Assembly (NCBI RefSeq): GCF_900112025.1 | Contig: NZ_FOKL01000009.1 | Coordinates: forward strand, 62,001-126,000 | Length of the DNA stretch: 64,000 nucleotides | DNA from: Janthinobacterium sp. 344 | Lineage (GTDB): Bacteria; Pseudomonadota; Gammaproteobacteria; Burkholderiales; Burkholderiaceae_D | Direction of reading: 5' to 3' | Part shown: in pieces, positions 1-8,956 of the stretch | Numbering within the stretch: position 1 is the first letter of the stretch | How the letters are laid out: each line of letters begins with the position of its first letter | The notes under the pieces: model-generated | The model's input: only the letters and a program-made list of their open reading frames with translations | What the model was told of the DNA's origin: nothing | Databases searched by the model: none | Translations under genes and position numbers: made by a program

Positions 1-4
1 CAAC

Positions 5-406
5 ATGGCTAGCAATCAAGGTAACGAACAAGGCAAAGGCGCTGGCAGCAGCCAGAAAGCCAGCGATCCCGGCAGCACCAAAGGCACGAGCAAGCGCGGT
101 TTCGCCGCCATGAACGAAGAGCAGCAGCGCGAAATCGCCAGCAAGGGGGGCCAGGCAGCCCACCAAAAAGGCACGGCGCATGAGTTCGACTCGGAAGAGG
201 CGCGCCGGGCCGGCCAGAAAGGCGGCGAAGCCGTGAGCCGCAACCGCGAACACATGGCGGAAATCGGCCGCAAGGGCGGCGAAAGCAGGCAGTCGGCACA
301 ACGCGCCAATGAGAGCCGCAGCAGCACGGCGGCACGCAGCGGCAGCACCGAGCAAGCGTCCAAAACCAGCCGGCAAGGCGACAAGGACGAGGAGGACAAA
401 GGCTGA
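5..406 (+). CDS. KGG-repeat general stress protein
   Basis: The protein has 133 residues, is very hydrophilic and low in complexity. It carries three spaced KGG motifs (ASKGGQA, GQKGGEA, GRKGGES) in the order typical of the KGG/Con-10 stress family, which includes GsiB-like desiccation proteins. The tail from about residue 92 is rich in Ser, Arg and charged residues and looks disordered. There is no signal peptide or membrane segment, so it is probably cytoplasmic. Only four bases precede the ATG, so promoter and ribosome-binding site lie outside the window. The stress role is known for the family only loosely; the biochemical function is not known. Confidence 0.85.
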   Translation: MASNQGNEQGKGAGSSQKASDPGSTKGTSKRGFAAMNEEQQREIASKGGQAAHQKGTAHEFDSEEARRAGQKGGEAVSRNREHMAEIGRKGGESRQSAQRANESRSSTAARSGSTEQASKTSRQGDKDEEDKG

Positions 407-547
407 ACGGACTGGGCGCGCCTGCGCTGAACGACGACGGGGCGGGCGAAGGACAGCGGGCGGCGGGGCAGGACACTGCGCCGAGGTGGGCAATATGGTA
501 CATTCTCGCCTCACCGACACACCCGCGATCCGCCCCGCCCTTCTTCC

Positions 548-1060
548 ATGCAGCCATCCCTGAAATACCTGAGCGCCTATTCCGAGCAGACGCAAGCGCA
601 AGTACAGCAACTGATCGCGCAAGACAAATTGGGGGAGGTGCTGCTGAAGCGCTATCCCGGCGCGCACGACGTGCGCAACGACAAGGCGTTGTACCAGTAT
701 GTGCAAGACTTGAAGAATGAATTCCTGCGCAATGCGGAACCCATCAACAAAGTGGCGTTCGACAGCAAGATCCACGTGATCCAGCATGCGCTGGGTTTAC
801 ATACGTCCATCTCGCGCGTGCAGGGCGGCAAGCTGAAGGCCAAGCATGAAATCCGCGTGGCCACCATGTTCAAGGAAGTGCCGCTGGAATTTCTGCGCAT
901 GATCGCCGTGCACGAATTGGCGCACGTAAAGGAAAAGCAACATGACAAGGCCTTCTACAAGTTGTGCACGTATATGGAACCGCAATACCACCAGTATGAA
1001 TTCGACGTGCGGCTGTACCTGACCCAGCTCGACCTGTCCGGCCAGCGCCTGTGGTCATGA
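548..1060 (+). CDS. YgjP-like (M48-type) zinc metallopeptidase
   Basis: This 170-residue protein has a zinc-protease motif HELAH at residues 122-126 followed by His132, the HExxH-x5-H pattern of the YgjP/WLM (DUF45) metallopeptidases. The N-terminal half, about residues 1-90, is helical and without recognised motifs. No signal peptide or membrane segment is visible, so it is likely cytoplasmic. Substrates of this family are not established. The ribosome-binding site is weak. The gene stands alone, and a hairpin terminator at 1346 may end its transcript. Confidence 0.85.
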   Translation: MQPSLKYLSAYSEQTQAQVQQLIAQDKLGEVLLKRYPGAHDVRNDKALYQYVQDLKNEFLRNAEPINKVAFDSKIHVIQHALGLHTSISRVQGGKLKAKHEIRVATMFKEVPLEFLRMIAVHELAHVKEKQHDKAFYKLCTYMEPQYHQYEFDVRLYLTQLDLSGQRLWS

Positions 1061-1159
1061 GGCGACAGGCACCAAGATCGCAAGGCAGCAGAGCCAAGGC
1101 GGGCGCGAACCAGGCATGGCGGGCGCGTCGCAGTGGGCGGAGGGACGGTGGGACGTTAC

Positions 1160-1240
1160 GGTGGTGACAGTACGGTGGTGACGGTATGGTGTGACGGTAT
1201 GGTGGTGACGGTGCGGTGTGACGGCATGGTGTGACGGCAC
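1160..1240. repeat. Six-unit 13-14 bp tandem repeat
   Basis: Six head-to-tail units of 13 or 14 bp follow the pattern GGTG(G)TGACGGTAT, with substitutions mainly in the last four bases. They lie in the 356-bp space between the YgjP-like gene and the PEP-CTERM gene. No gene with a ribosome-binding site is seen in this space. Alternation of 13 and 14 bp breaks any reading frame, so the array is unlikely to code for protein. Confidence 0.8.
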
Positions 1241-1320
1241 GCCTGCGCGAACTGCGGCGCCGGCACATCACTACGCCGGATGGGCTCGATGCCTTCCATA
1301 CGCACCAGCTCCGATAGACT

Positions 1321-1347
1321 CATGACAATCATGACAATCATGACAAG
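1321..1347. repeat. Three 9-bp direct repeats
   Basis: CATGACAAT occurs three times in tandem, the last copy ending in G, directly before the terminator hairpin. Its role is unknown. Confidence 0.7.
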
Positions 1348-1382
1348 CCGCCCGTGCCTCTGCAGGCACGGGCGGCTTTTTC
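1346..1382 (+). terminator. Rho-independent terminator
   Basis: A 14-bp GC-rich stem (AGCCGCCCGTGCCT and its complement) with a 4-nt loop is followed by TTTTTCTT on the plus strand. It lies 285 bp after the YgjP-like gene and between two convergent genes. The T-run favours termination of plus-strand transcripts. Confidence 0.8.
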
Positions 1383-1416
1383 TTGCACGCCGGCTGGGCC
1401 GGCGCAATACTCAGAC

Positions 1417-2013
1417 TCAGGCGGCTTTCTTGCGGCGGCCCAGGAAGGCCAGCATGCCCAGTCCACCCAGCAACATGCCATACGTGGCCGGTTCCGGCAC
1501 GGCACTGACGGTGGCGGCGATATTGTCGACCTGGAAGGTGTGCAAGGCGCCTTCGCGCCACGTGGCCGACAGCAGGTTGCTGAAACCGGTAAACGTGTAG
1601 TCGGCAAAGGTGTGGCCGCCACCGAGGGTAAACGTCTGCGTTACCGTGCCGCCGCCCACCTGGTGGCCGACAAAGGTCACGTCGAAGGAGCCCGGCAAGC
1701 TGACAAAGTCCGCCAGACTGATCGAGCTCAGCGAGAAAGCGCCGCCATCGGCGCGGGTCAGGGTCGTCGTCGACAGGGGCGTCGCGCCGAGGCCGGCCGA
1801 GCCGGCATAGGCGAAGCTATCCTGGTGCGCCGAGCTCAACAGTCCAAGGAAGCTGCTGTCGAAATTGTAGCCGCCTTCGGAGTAGGAGTTGAACAGGGAA
1901 GCGAAGTGGCCAGGCTGTTCCAGCGCGTCGAAGCCGATCGTGGTGGTTTGTGCCTGGGCGCCGCCGGCGGCAGCGAGAATGGCGGCGACGGCGGTCGCGC
2001 GCAAGAGGGTCAT
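1417..2013 (-). CDS. PEP-CTERM sorting domain protein
   Basis: The product has 198 residues with an N-terminal signal peptide (start MTLLRATAVAA, cleavage near AQA at about residue 22). The C-terminus is a PEP-CTERM anchor: VPEPATYG, a hydrophobic stretch, then GRRKK. Such proteins are exported by Sec and processed by an exosortase/EpsH system, often linked to exopolysaccharide; no exosortase is in the window. The body is Ser/Thr/Gly-rich without a known catalytic motif. I chose the ATG at 2013 because the signal peptide begins there; the frame is open further upstream without signal-like sequence. A GAAAGGA sequence lies rather far upstream of it. Confidence 0.85.
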   Translation of the reverse strand: MTLLRATAVAAILAAAGGAQAQTTTIGFDALEQPGHFASLFNSYSEGGYNFDSSFLGLLSSAHQDSFAYAGSAGLGATPLSTTTLTRADGGAFSLSSISLADFVSLPGSFDVTFVGHQVGGGTVTQTFTLGGGHTFADYTFTGFSNLLSATWREGALHTFQVDNIAATVSAVPEPATYGMLLGGLGMLAFLGRRKKAA

Positions 2014-2240
2014 AGGTTTCAAAATAGCATCCTTTCGAGATGATGAAGTAGCGTGGCTGTGGCAACTTGAAATACATCGGCACCATTTTTGGGGGGAGTC
2101 TGCATGACGCTCGCAGGTGTCCGATATTCCTGACTTTGAACAGCTCCAGTAGACCACAGACATGCATAAAAAACATCTTCATTTTCAAAAAAACATGCCA
2201 CCACGGAAATATTATGGACATATTTTTATTAATTGATTCT

Positions 2241-2254
2241 TTGATATCGATCAG
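2241..2254. promoter_or_regulatory. Possible FNR/Anr-type site
   Basis: TTGATATCGATCAG matches the FNR consensus TTGAT-N4-ATCAA at nine of ten positions. It lies in an AT-rich stretch about 230 bp upstream of the PEP-CTERM start. A chance match is possible, and no FNR/Anr gene is in the window. Confidence 0.3.
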
Positions 2255-2270
2255 TTTTCCCGTGCAGAAA

Positions 2271-2302
2271 TAAAAAAGCCATGCACTTCGCAGTGCATGG
2301 CT
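2271..2302 (-). terminator. Terminator of the LOG-family gene
   Basis: On the minus strand an 11-bp stem (AGCCATGCACT and complement) with a tetraloop is followed by TTTTTTA, 25 bp after the LOG-family stop codon. Confidence 0.85.
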
Positions 2303-2326
2303 CTCAACAACGTTATGTGCGCAAAC

Positions 2327-2875
2327 TTAGGGCGCGCACGCCTTCAAGCGTTGCACCAGCGCCGCCGGATCGGCATCGGCATTCAGGAACGCCGCATGTT
2401 GCGGGCGGATGAAGCCCTGCTCCTTGCCGTTTTGCACGAAGGCGATCAAGCCATCATAGAAGCCATCGACGTTGAGCAGGCCGATGGGCTTGGCATGCAA
2501 GCCCAGCTGGGCCCAGGTCAGCATCTCGAACAACTCTTCCAAGGTGCCGTAACCGCCGGGCATGGCGATGAAGGCGTCGGACAGGCTGGCCATCATGGCC
2601 TTGCGTTCGTGCATGTCCTTGACGATGAACTGGCGCGTCAAGCCCATGTGCCCCACTTCGCGCTCGACCAGCTGGGTCGGGATCACGCCTGTCACCTCGC
2701 CGCCCAGGCGCAGCACTTCGTCCGCGATGACGCCCATCAAGCCCACCTTGCCGCCGCCATACACCAGTGAAATATTTTCAGACACCAGCACCTGCGCCAG
2801 TGCGCGCGCCGCCACCGCATAATCGGGCGACACGCCAGCGTTGGCGCCGCAGTACACACATAAAGCCTTGATCAC
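2327..2875 (-). CDS. LOG-family nucleotide phosphoribohydrolase (TIGR00730)
   Basis: This 182-residue protein carries the family hallmarks: the nucleotide-binding GGGKVGLMG near residue 40 and the catalytic PGGYGTLEE near residue 106. The LOG family releases free bases from nucleoside 5'-monophosphates; plant members activate cytokinins, and bacterial members are often labelled lysine-decarboxylase-like in error. It is a full-length soluble cytoplasmic enzyme. It starts 8 bp after the TPR gene ends, so the two are probably cotranscribed, and a strong terminator follows it. The bacterial substrate is not known from sequence. Confidence 0.9.
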   Translation of the reverse strand: MIKALCVYCGANAGVSPDYAVAARALAQVLVSENISLVYGGGKVGLMGVIADEVLRLGGEVTGVIPTQLVEREVGHMGLTRQFIVKDMHERKAMMASLSDAFIAMPGGYGTLEELFEMLTWAQLGLHAKPIGLLNVDGFYDGLIAFVQNGKEQGFIRPQHAAFLNADADPAALVQRLKACAP

Positions 2876-2883
2876 AATAGTCC

Positions 2884-3657
2884 CTATTCTTTCAGTTCAT
2901 CAATCGCAGCCTCGACTTCAAGGCGCTCCTTCGCGTCCAGCGCCACGCACTCGGCCGCCAGTTCATACAGGGCCAGCGCTTCCGCCAGTTTTTTCTTTCC
3001 ATCGAGCATATTCAAGGCGCGCGCATATTCGCTATGCGCCAGTGCCGAATACGGCGTCAGGGCCAGCGCCGTCTTGAAGTGCTGATAGCCGTCTTCCTTG
3101 TTGGCGCCGTAGGTCAGGCTGCCGATCATGGCGCCGACCTTGTCGATAATTTCCGTATGATAAATCCCAAAGGCGATATGGGCTTCCGCATGCATGGGCG
3201 CGACCGTCATCGTACGATCCAGGCTGTTGCGCACGCGCGCGCCCATGCCCTGCGCCAGGGCCTTGACGACGGACGTGCCCAGCGCATACCGCCCCAGGCT
3301 GTAGGCGTGCCAGTAATAACCGGCGGGATTGTCGGGCTGCTCGATCTGCTGGCGCTCGCAGCGCTCGGCCACCTCTTCATACATATCGAGTTTTTGGCGG
3401 TCACTGACTTCCAGATGCGTGGCGTAGATGCAGGTGGCCTTGTGCGCCACCGCATAGCCGGGTACGCCAACGGCCAGGCCCAGCTTCGCGGCACGTTCGA
3501 AGTCGCCCGCGTGAAAGGCCAGCCACGCCTGCAGCAGCGCCGGGTGCGCGGGAAACGGCTCGACGTCGCCCGCATGCAGGCGCGGCCAGGCCGCTTCCAG
3601 GCTGTGCGCCGTGTAGACATAGGCAGCGTCAGGATAAGGGAATTGTTTCCAAGCCAT
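2884..3657 (-). CDS. TPR-like protein of unknown function
   Basis: The 257-residue product is made of helical pairs with tetratricopeptide-like spacing, for example the segments around residues 40-70, 155-200 and 205-240. There is no signal peptide. The pattern recalls TatT-type TPR proteins linked to TRAP transporters, but no transporter is nearby. The start MAWKQF is preceded by AGGAGA at good spacing; the frame is open another 20 codons upstream. It lies between the TetR gene and the LOG-family gene on the same strand. I cannot assign a function. Confidence 0.7.
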   Translation of the reverse strand: MAWKQFPYPDAAYVYTAHSLEAAWPRLHAGDVEPFPAHPALLQAWLAFHAGDFERAAKLGLAVGVPGYAVAHKATCIYATHLEVSDRQKLDMYEEVAERCERQQIEQPDNPAGYYWHAYSLGRYALGTSVVKALAQGMGARVRNSLDRTMTVAPMHAEAHIAFGIYHTEIIDKVGAMIGSLTYGANKEDGYQHFKTALALTPYSALAHSEYARALNMLDGKKKLAEALALYELAAECVALDAKERLEVEAAIDELKE

Positions 3658-3722
3658 ACCGTGTCTCCTGTAAATAACTTCTTGCCCGCCTCCCGGCAGC
3701 GCTGGCGCGCCAGGCACGGCCG

Positions 3723-4394
3723 TCAGTCGTTCTTGAGTTTGGTCACATACTCTTCCGACAATTTGCGGAACAACAAATGTGTTTCATTGCGCAGATACGG
3801 CCCGATCAGCGACAGCACCTGGTAGCAGCCGCGCGCCAGCGCATCGGACATCGATTGCTGCTCGCTGTACTTGCGCGGATTGCGCACATATTCGTACGAC
3901 AGCCAGTAGGTGGCGACGACCACCATATTCGTCGCCATGGCAGCCACTTCCATGTCCGACGCGGCCAAGGACTGCTCGCTGCGCAAGTCTTCGCACAGCT
4001 GGGTAGCCACCTTGATCTTGTGCGCCAGGATCAGCTTGAAGTGCAATTCCAGCTTGCGGTTGCGCGACAACAAATCATTGAGGTCGCGGTAGAAAAAGCG
4101 GTAGCGCCAGATCAGTTCGAACATCAGGTGCAAATACAGCCAGACGTCCTCGATATTCGAGCGGCGTCCGTCCGGCACCGTCAGGATGCGTTCGATTTCC
4201 GCCTCGAACTGCACGAAGATGGAATTGACGATATCGTCCTTGTTGCGAAAGTGGTAGTACAGATTTCCCGGCGAGATATTCATCTCTTCCGCGATCACGG
4301 TGGTCGTGATATTCGGCTCACCGAATTCGTTGAACAGACGTAGCGACAGTTCCAGGATGCGTTCGCGGGTACGGCGTGGTGCTTTTTGTAGCAT
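3723..4394 (-). CDS. TetR/AcrR family transcriptional regulator
   Basis: This 223-residue regulator has an N-terminal TetR helix-turn-helix at about residues 12-58: TRERILELSLRLFNEFG, then TTTVIAEEMNISPGNLYYHFRNKDDI. The C-terminal domain, about 75-215, is the helical ligand and dimer domain typical of this subgroup, with Trp and Tyr near residues 85-105. It would repress a nearby or distant promoter until an unknown ligand binds. It sits between the phasin and the TPR gene, all on one strand but separated from the phasin by a terminator. A role in lipid or PHA metabolism is guesswork from context. Confidence 0.9.
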   Translation of the reverse strand: MLQKAPRRTRERILELSLRLFNEFGEPNITTTVIAEEMNISPGNLYYHFRNKDDIVNSIFVQFEAEIERILTVPDGRRSNIEDVWLYLHLMFELIWRYRFFYRDLNDLLSRNRKLELHFKLILAHKIKVATQLCEDLRSEQSLAASDMEVAAMATNMVVVATYWLSYEYVRNPRKYSEQQSMSDALARGCYQVLSLIGPYLRNETHLLFRKLSEEYVTKLKND

Positions 4395-4489
4395 GGCGGG
4401 CAATCTCTCTGTGTTCTGCCGCAAGCATACCACCTTCAATAGCCGTAATGAAACACTGCCCCGCTCGTCCTGGCGAAATGCGGCGGGCG

Positions 4490-4514
4490 AAAAAAAAGCC
4501 TGCGCGGGCAGGCT
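4490..4514 (-). terminator. Terminator of the phasin gene
   Basis: AGCCTG and CAGGCT form a short stem with a 6-nt loop, followed on the minus strand by eight T residues, 20 bp after the phasin stop codon. Confidence 0.8.
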
Positions 4515-4534
4515 GAGGCTGAACAGGCGTCCGT

Positions 4535-5191
4535 TCAGAGCGCCGGGGCTTTTTTCTTCGCCGCCGGCCTGGCGGCGGACTTGCTCGCGGGCTTGGCTGC
4601 GGCCGTGGCCGTGGCCGCGGGCCGGGCTGGCGCCTTGGCCGCGGCGGCCTTGCCTGCCGGCTTGGCGGCGGCCTTGGGCGCCGTCGCCTTGGTCGTCGGC
4701 TTGGTGGTCGCCTTGGCCGTCGGCTTGGCCATCGCTTTCGGCGCCGCCTTGGCGGCACGCGCGGCAACGGGTTGCGCCGGCGTGCGCACGGCCTTGGCCG
4801 CTGGCTGCGACAGCGCCGCCACCTGCGCGCTCAAGGCATCGAGCTTGGCGTGCAGCGCCACGATGTCATGCTGCGTGGGCACGCCGATGGTGGCCAGGGC
4901 ACGCGCCACGCGCTCCTCGAACACTTGCTCCAGCTTGTCCCAGGAACCGCTGGCATGCTTGCCCACGCCATCGGCCAGCTTGCCGACGCTGTCGCTGACG
5001 TCGGCCACCTTGTCTTCGGCGCGCTGCTGGAATTGCGTGCCTTCCTTGACCAGCTTGGAAAACACGCGGCCGCCCTCCTCCTGCGCCTTGGCGAATGCGC
5101 CCAGGCCGGCTTGCCAGATCTGCTGCGCCGACGAACGCACGGCGTTCGCCAGTTCCTTGTCTTCCGCCAGTTCCTTCAGTTTCTTCACCAT
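4535..5191 (-). CDS. Phasin (PhaI/PhaF-type PHA granule protein)
   Basis: The 218-residue protein has an N-terminal amphipathic phasin domain, about residues 1-120, rich in Ala, Lys and Glu with the family-like stretch SSAQQIWQAGLGAFAKAQEEG. The C-terminal 95 residues are low-complexity Ala/Lys/Pro repeats (AKPTAKATTKP, AAAKPAGKAAAAK). This resembles PhaF, whose histone-H1-like tail binds DNA while the N-terminal half coats polyhydroxyalkanoate granules. It would act at the granule surface and help distribute granules. The start MVKKLKEL follows GGGAGCG. PhaB, encoded at 49.4 kb, makes the monomer precursor. Confidence 0.9.
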   Translation of the reverse strand: MVKKLKELAEDKELANAVRSSAQQIWQAGLGAFAKAQEEGGRVFSKLVKEGTQFQQRAEDKVADVSDSVGKLADGVGKHASGSWDKLEQVFEERVARALATIGVPTQHDIVALHAKLDALSAQVAALSQPAAKAVRTPAQPVAARAAKAAPKAMAKPTAKATTKPTTKATAPKAAAKPAGKAAAAKAPARPAATATAAAKPASKSAARPAAKKKAPAL

Positions 5192-5323
5192 CGCCCGCTC
5201 CCGTAATATGAAAGGCCATGCCACTTCATGGATACTTTTATTCTAGAGAGCAAAACTAGAGACGGGAGTCTAATCCGCCGGAAATCGGGCCCGCACGGTG
5301 CGCCAGCGCACGCACGCGGCGAC

Positions 5324-8300
5324 TCAGGCGGCCGCCTTCACGGGGCCGTGCAACAGGCTGTGCAGGCGGAAGCCTTCGCGGATGTTCTCGCGCAGCACGG
5401 CGCCCTTCCATGGCTTGGTATAGAAGCGGTCGACGGCGCCGCGGTTGATGGCCGCCATGATCGGCGTCAGGTCGGCAAAGGCGGACAGCATGATGCGGAA
5501 GGTGTCGGGGCACAGGTGCTTGACGCGCTCCATGAATTCCGTGCCGCTCATGAGCGGCATGCACTGGTCGCACAGGATCACCTGCACCTTGTGGCGCGCC
5601 AGGATATCGAAGCCTTCGGCCGCCGTCTGCGCCGTCAGGATGCGGTAGCCATCCTGCGCCAGGAAGTCGCTGAGCACGTCGAGCATGAAGACGTCGTCGT
5701 CGACGATCAGCAGGGTTTGCTGCTCCTCGCTGCCCGCATCGAGCGGCGCCTGCAGCAGTTTGCCGCCCATCAGCATCTGCTCGAATTCCTCCTGCGGCAC
5801 GGGACGGCTGAAATAATAGCCCTGCATCTCGTCGCAGCCGTGGCGCCGCAGATACGCCAGCTGCGCATCGTTTTCCACGCCCTCGGCGATCACCTGCAGC
5901 TTCATGCTGTGCGCCATGCTGATGATGGCCAGCACGATGGCCGCGTCGTCCGGATTGCTGGTCACTTCGCGCACGAAGGCGATGTCGATCTTCAGCTTGT
6001 CGATGGGGAAGCGCTTCAGGTAGGCCAGGCTGGAATAGCCGGTGCCGAAATCGTCGATGGAAATCTGGATGCCCAGCGCCTTCAGGTTGCGCAGCACGGC
6101 GATGGTTTCCTCGGCGTTCGACATCAGCGAACTTTCCGTCAGTTCCAGTTCCAGCAGGTCGGGCGCGATATCGTATTTGCGGATGGCCTTGAGCACTTCT
6201 TCTTCCAGGCCGCCGACAAAGAACTGGATGCCCGACACGTTGACGGACAGGTGCACGGGGCCGATGCTGCTGGCGCCCCACTCGCTGATCTTCTTGCAGG
6301 CCTCGTCGAGCACCCAGTTGCCCACGCGCACGATCAGCCCCGTTTCTTCCAGCAGCGGGATGAAGAGGGCCGGCGAGACCATGCCGTGGCCGGGACGGCG
6401 CCAGCGTATCAGCGCCTCGGCGCCGCTGATGCGCCCCGAGATGATGTGCACCTTGGGCTGGAAGAACAGCACGAACTCTTCGTTGTCGATGGCGCGCCGC
6501 AGGGCGTTTTCCATATCCAGCCGCGCCAGCGATTGCGCATTCATTTCCGCCGTGAAGAAGCGGAAGGCGTCGCGCCCCGCTTCCTTGGCACGGTACATGG
6601 CCGTGTCGGCATATTGGATCAGGGTGTCGGCGTCGACGCCATCGTCCGGGTACACGGAGATGCCGATGCTGACCGTGACCGTCACTTCATGCCCCTGCAG
6701 GTCGAAGGGCTTGCGCATCGCTTCGCGGATCTTGTCGACCACGCCGACGGAATGCTGGGCGCCTTCGGGCAGCACCAGGATGGCGGCAAATTCGTCGCCG
6801 CCGAAGCGGCCGATGGTGTCGCGCACGCGCAGGCAATCGACCAGGCGGCTGGAAAACTGGCGCAGCAGGTCGTCGCCGATGGTGTGGCCCAGGGTGTCAT
6901 TGATGTTCTTGAAGCGGTCGATATCCATGAACAGCACGGCCACGGCCCACTGGTGTTCGGCTGCCTGCGCCAGCGAATGCGTCAGCGAGGCGTAGAACTG
7001 GCTGCGGTTCGGCAAGCCGGTGAGCGTGTCGAAATGGGCCAGCTTCATCAGGCGCTGTTCGGCATCCTTGCGCTCGGTGATATCGCGCGCCACGGCCACC
7101 AGAATCCAGCTCTGCCCCGAGCGCAGGGTGCGCCGCTGCACTTCCACCGACAGCGGCGAGCCATCCTTGCGCTGCAACTGCAATTCCGTCATCGGGCCGC
7201 CCTGGTCGCCGGCCAGCAGCTTGTTGTACAGCTCCTCGAGCTGCGCCTCGCCCTCCTGCGCGCGGCCCGGCCCCACGCGCAGGAAGTCCTCGCGCTCGAA
7301 ACCGAGCATGCGGCACGCCGTCTGGTTCACGTCGACAAAGCACATGCCGGCGCGGTCGACGAGGAAAATCGCGTCCGCCGTGGCATCCATCGCCAGGCGG
7401 AAGCGGCGCAAGTCCTCGTCCAGGCGGATGCGCGCCGCCATGTCCAGGGTCAGCTGCTCATGATGGCGCTTGATCTCGTCGTACAGCTGCAGGTTGTCGT
7501 AGGCGACGGCGATCTGCGCGGCCACCGTGGCGGCGACGCGCTCGTCAACTTCGGAAAATTCGTTCGCGCCCAGTTTATCGACCAGGTACAGCCAGCCGTG
7601 GCTGCGCTCGCGCGAGGCGATGGCCACGCCCAGGAAGGAGTGCACGGGCGGGTGAGAATCGGGCAGGCCCAGCGCGGCGGGATCGCCCTTCAAGCCGTTC
7701 ACGCGATACGGCTGGCGCTGTTCCAGCAGCCGGTTCAGGATGCCCACGCGCGGCGCACTGGCGATGCGCTCAAGGTTTTTCTCGGTGCCGCATGAGGAAA
7801 AATAACTGAGTTTGTCGGCGCCCGGCTCCAGCACGCCGATGCACGCATATTTGGAGACGCAGATATTTTGCGCCACCTTGCAACCAGCCTGGATCAGCGC
7901 GCGCGGATCGCGTTCGGCGCCCAGCTCGATCCCCAGCTCGATCAGCGCCGTCAGGCGCAGGCTGACCGCCTGCAGGCTCGATAGTGAGCGCGACAGGCGC
8001 TCCGTCATGATCGCCAGGTCTTCCGGCACGGGAACCTGGCCTTCGCTCTGGCTGGCCAGCTGCGAAATCTGCTGGCTGCTCGATTCCAGTTCATCGAGGT
8101 AGCCGCTGACCTGGTGTTCGATGCCGGCCAGCTGGCCCGTGCCGGGCTTGCCGGCGCCGGCCGAGGGCGTGGCCGGCAGCGGCACGCCAGCCGGCAGCAG
8201 TCCCAGGGCCTCGTTCACGGTACGCACGATGACTTCAGGGTCGGACGGCTTCGGCAGCACCCAGCGCACGCCGCACGCCTGCGCCAGCAGGATCGCTTCC

Positions 8301-8956
8301 TGCTCGCGGTAGGTGGCCGTATAAAAAATGATGGGCACGTCGGCCAGCGCCTCATCTTCATGCACGCGCGTGACGAATTCGTAGCCATCCATGTTCGGCA
8401 TGAGGATGTCGGAAATGATCAGGTCCGGCCGCTCGGTGCGCAGTATTTCCAGCGCATCGGCGCCATTCGCCGCTTCCAGCAGGCGGTGGCCGCCATAGCC
8501 GAGCAAGGCGGTGAGGAATTCGCGGTTCAATACATGATCATCGACGATCAATATCGTTGCTATGTCGTTTTTAACTGGCGTCGACGGCGCCCCGGGTAAA
8601 AAAGATTCCAGCTCCGCGACGAACAGGTCGGGTTCGATCGGCTTGCCGATATAGCCATTGAAGCCCGCTTCGAGCAGGCGTTCGCGATCACCGACCATCG
8701 CCAGCGCCGTCACGGCCAGGGCCGGGATCTTGCGCAACTGCGGGTCTTTCTTCAGTTCCGCCACCACGCCATAACCATCGAGCTTGGGCAAATGCACGTC
8801 GCAGATGATCAGGTCCGGCAATTCGCTGCGCGCCATGCGCACGCCCTCTTCGCCGTCATAGGCGGCCAGCGGCGTGTATCCGAAGGCACGCAACAGATAC
8901 ACCATCAATTCCATGTTGGTGGCGTTGTCTTCAATAATCAGGATTCGTGCGGACAA
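5324..8956 (-). CDS. Hybrid response regulator: REC-REC-GAF-PAS-GGDEF-EAL-REC
   Basis: The protein has 1210 residues, no signal peptide and no membrane segment. In order: receiver 1 (Asp53 in CDVHLP), receiver 2 (Asp183 in SDILMP), a GAF-like domain about 335-490, PAS about 515-630, a GGDEF domain with intact GGDEF at 719-723 and an RxxD inhibition site at 710-713, an EAL domain (EALIRW at 847, DDFGTGYSSL at 968-977), then receiver 3 (Asp1130 in CDQCMP). Both cyclase and phosphodiesterase active sites look intact, so it may make or degrade cyclic di-GMP as the receivers and sensors dictate. No histidine kinase is adjacent, so the phosphodonor is unknown. The next genes are 130-300 bp away on either side. 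Confidence 0.92.
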   Translation of the reverse strand: MSARILIIEDNATNMELMVYLLRAFGYTPLAAYDGEEGVRMARSELPDLIICDVHLPKLDGYGVVAELKKDPQLRKIPALAVTALAMVGDRERLLEAGFNGYIGKPIEPDLFVAELESFLPGAPSTPVKNDIATILIVDDHVLNREFLTALLGYGGHRLLEAANGADALEILRTERPDLIISDILMPNMDGYEFVTRVHEDEALADVPIIFYTATYREQEAILLAQACGVRWVLPKPSDPEVIVRTVNEALGLLPAGVPLPATPSAGAGKPGTGQLAGIEHQVSGYLDELESSSQQISQLASQSEGQVPVPEDLAIMTERLSRSLSSLQAVSLRLTALIELGIELGAERDPRALIQAGCKVAQNICVSKYACIGVLEPGADKLSYFSSCGTEKNLERIASAPRVGILNRLLEQRQPYRVNGLKGDPAALGLPDSHPPVHSFLGVAIASRERSHGWLYLVDKLGANEFSEVDERVAATVAAQIAVAYDNLQLYDEIKRHHEQLTLDMAARIRLDEDLRRFRLAMDATADAIFLVDRAGMCFVDVNQTACRMLGFEREDFLRVGPGRAQEGEAQLEELYNKLLAGDQGGPMTELQLQRKDGSPLSVEVQRRTLRSGQSWILVAVARDITERKDAEQRLMKLAHFDTLTGLPNRSQFYASLTHSLAQAAEHQWAVAVLFMDIDRFKNINDTLGHTIGDDLLRQFSSRLVDCLRVRDTIGRFGGDEFAAILVLPEGAQHSVGVVDKIREAMRKPFDLQGHEVTVTVSIGISVYPDDGVDADTLIQYADTAMYRAKEAGRDAFRFFTAEMNAQSLARLDMENALRRAIDNEEFVLFFQPKVHIISGRISGAEALIRWRRPGHGMVSPALFIPLLEETGLIVRVGNWVLDEACKKISEWGASSIGPVHLSVNVSGIQFFVGGLEEEVLKAIRKYDIAPDLLELELTESSLMSNAEETIAVLRNLKALGIQISIDDFGTGYSSLAYLKRFPIDKLKIDIAFVREVTSNPDDAAIVLAIISMAHSMKLQVIAEGVENDAQLAYLRRHGCDEMQGYYFSRPVPQEEFEQMLMGGKLLQAPLDAGSEEQQTLLIVDDDVFMLDVLSDFLAQDGYRILTAQTAAEGFDILARHKVQVILCDQCMPLMSGTEFMERVKHLCPDTFRIMLSAFADLTPIMAAINRGAVDRFYTKPWKGAVLRENIREGFRLHSLLHGPVKAAA

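Noticed and set aside
2067..2273. A small plus-strand gene in the AT-rich region
   Set aside because: No ribosome-binding site or recognised sequence. The stretch more likely holds the promoter of the PEP-CTERM gene.
5228..7795. An 855-codon open frame antisense to the GGDEF-EAL gene
   Set aside because: It is His/Ala/Gly-rich nonsense typical of the antisense of GC-rich genes, without motifs. The minus-strand protein has complete domains.
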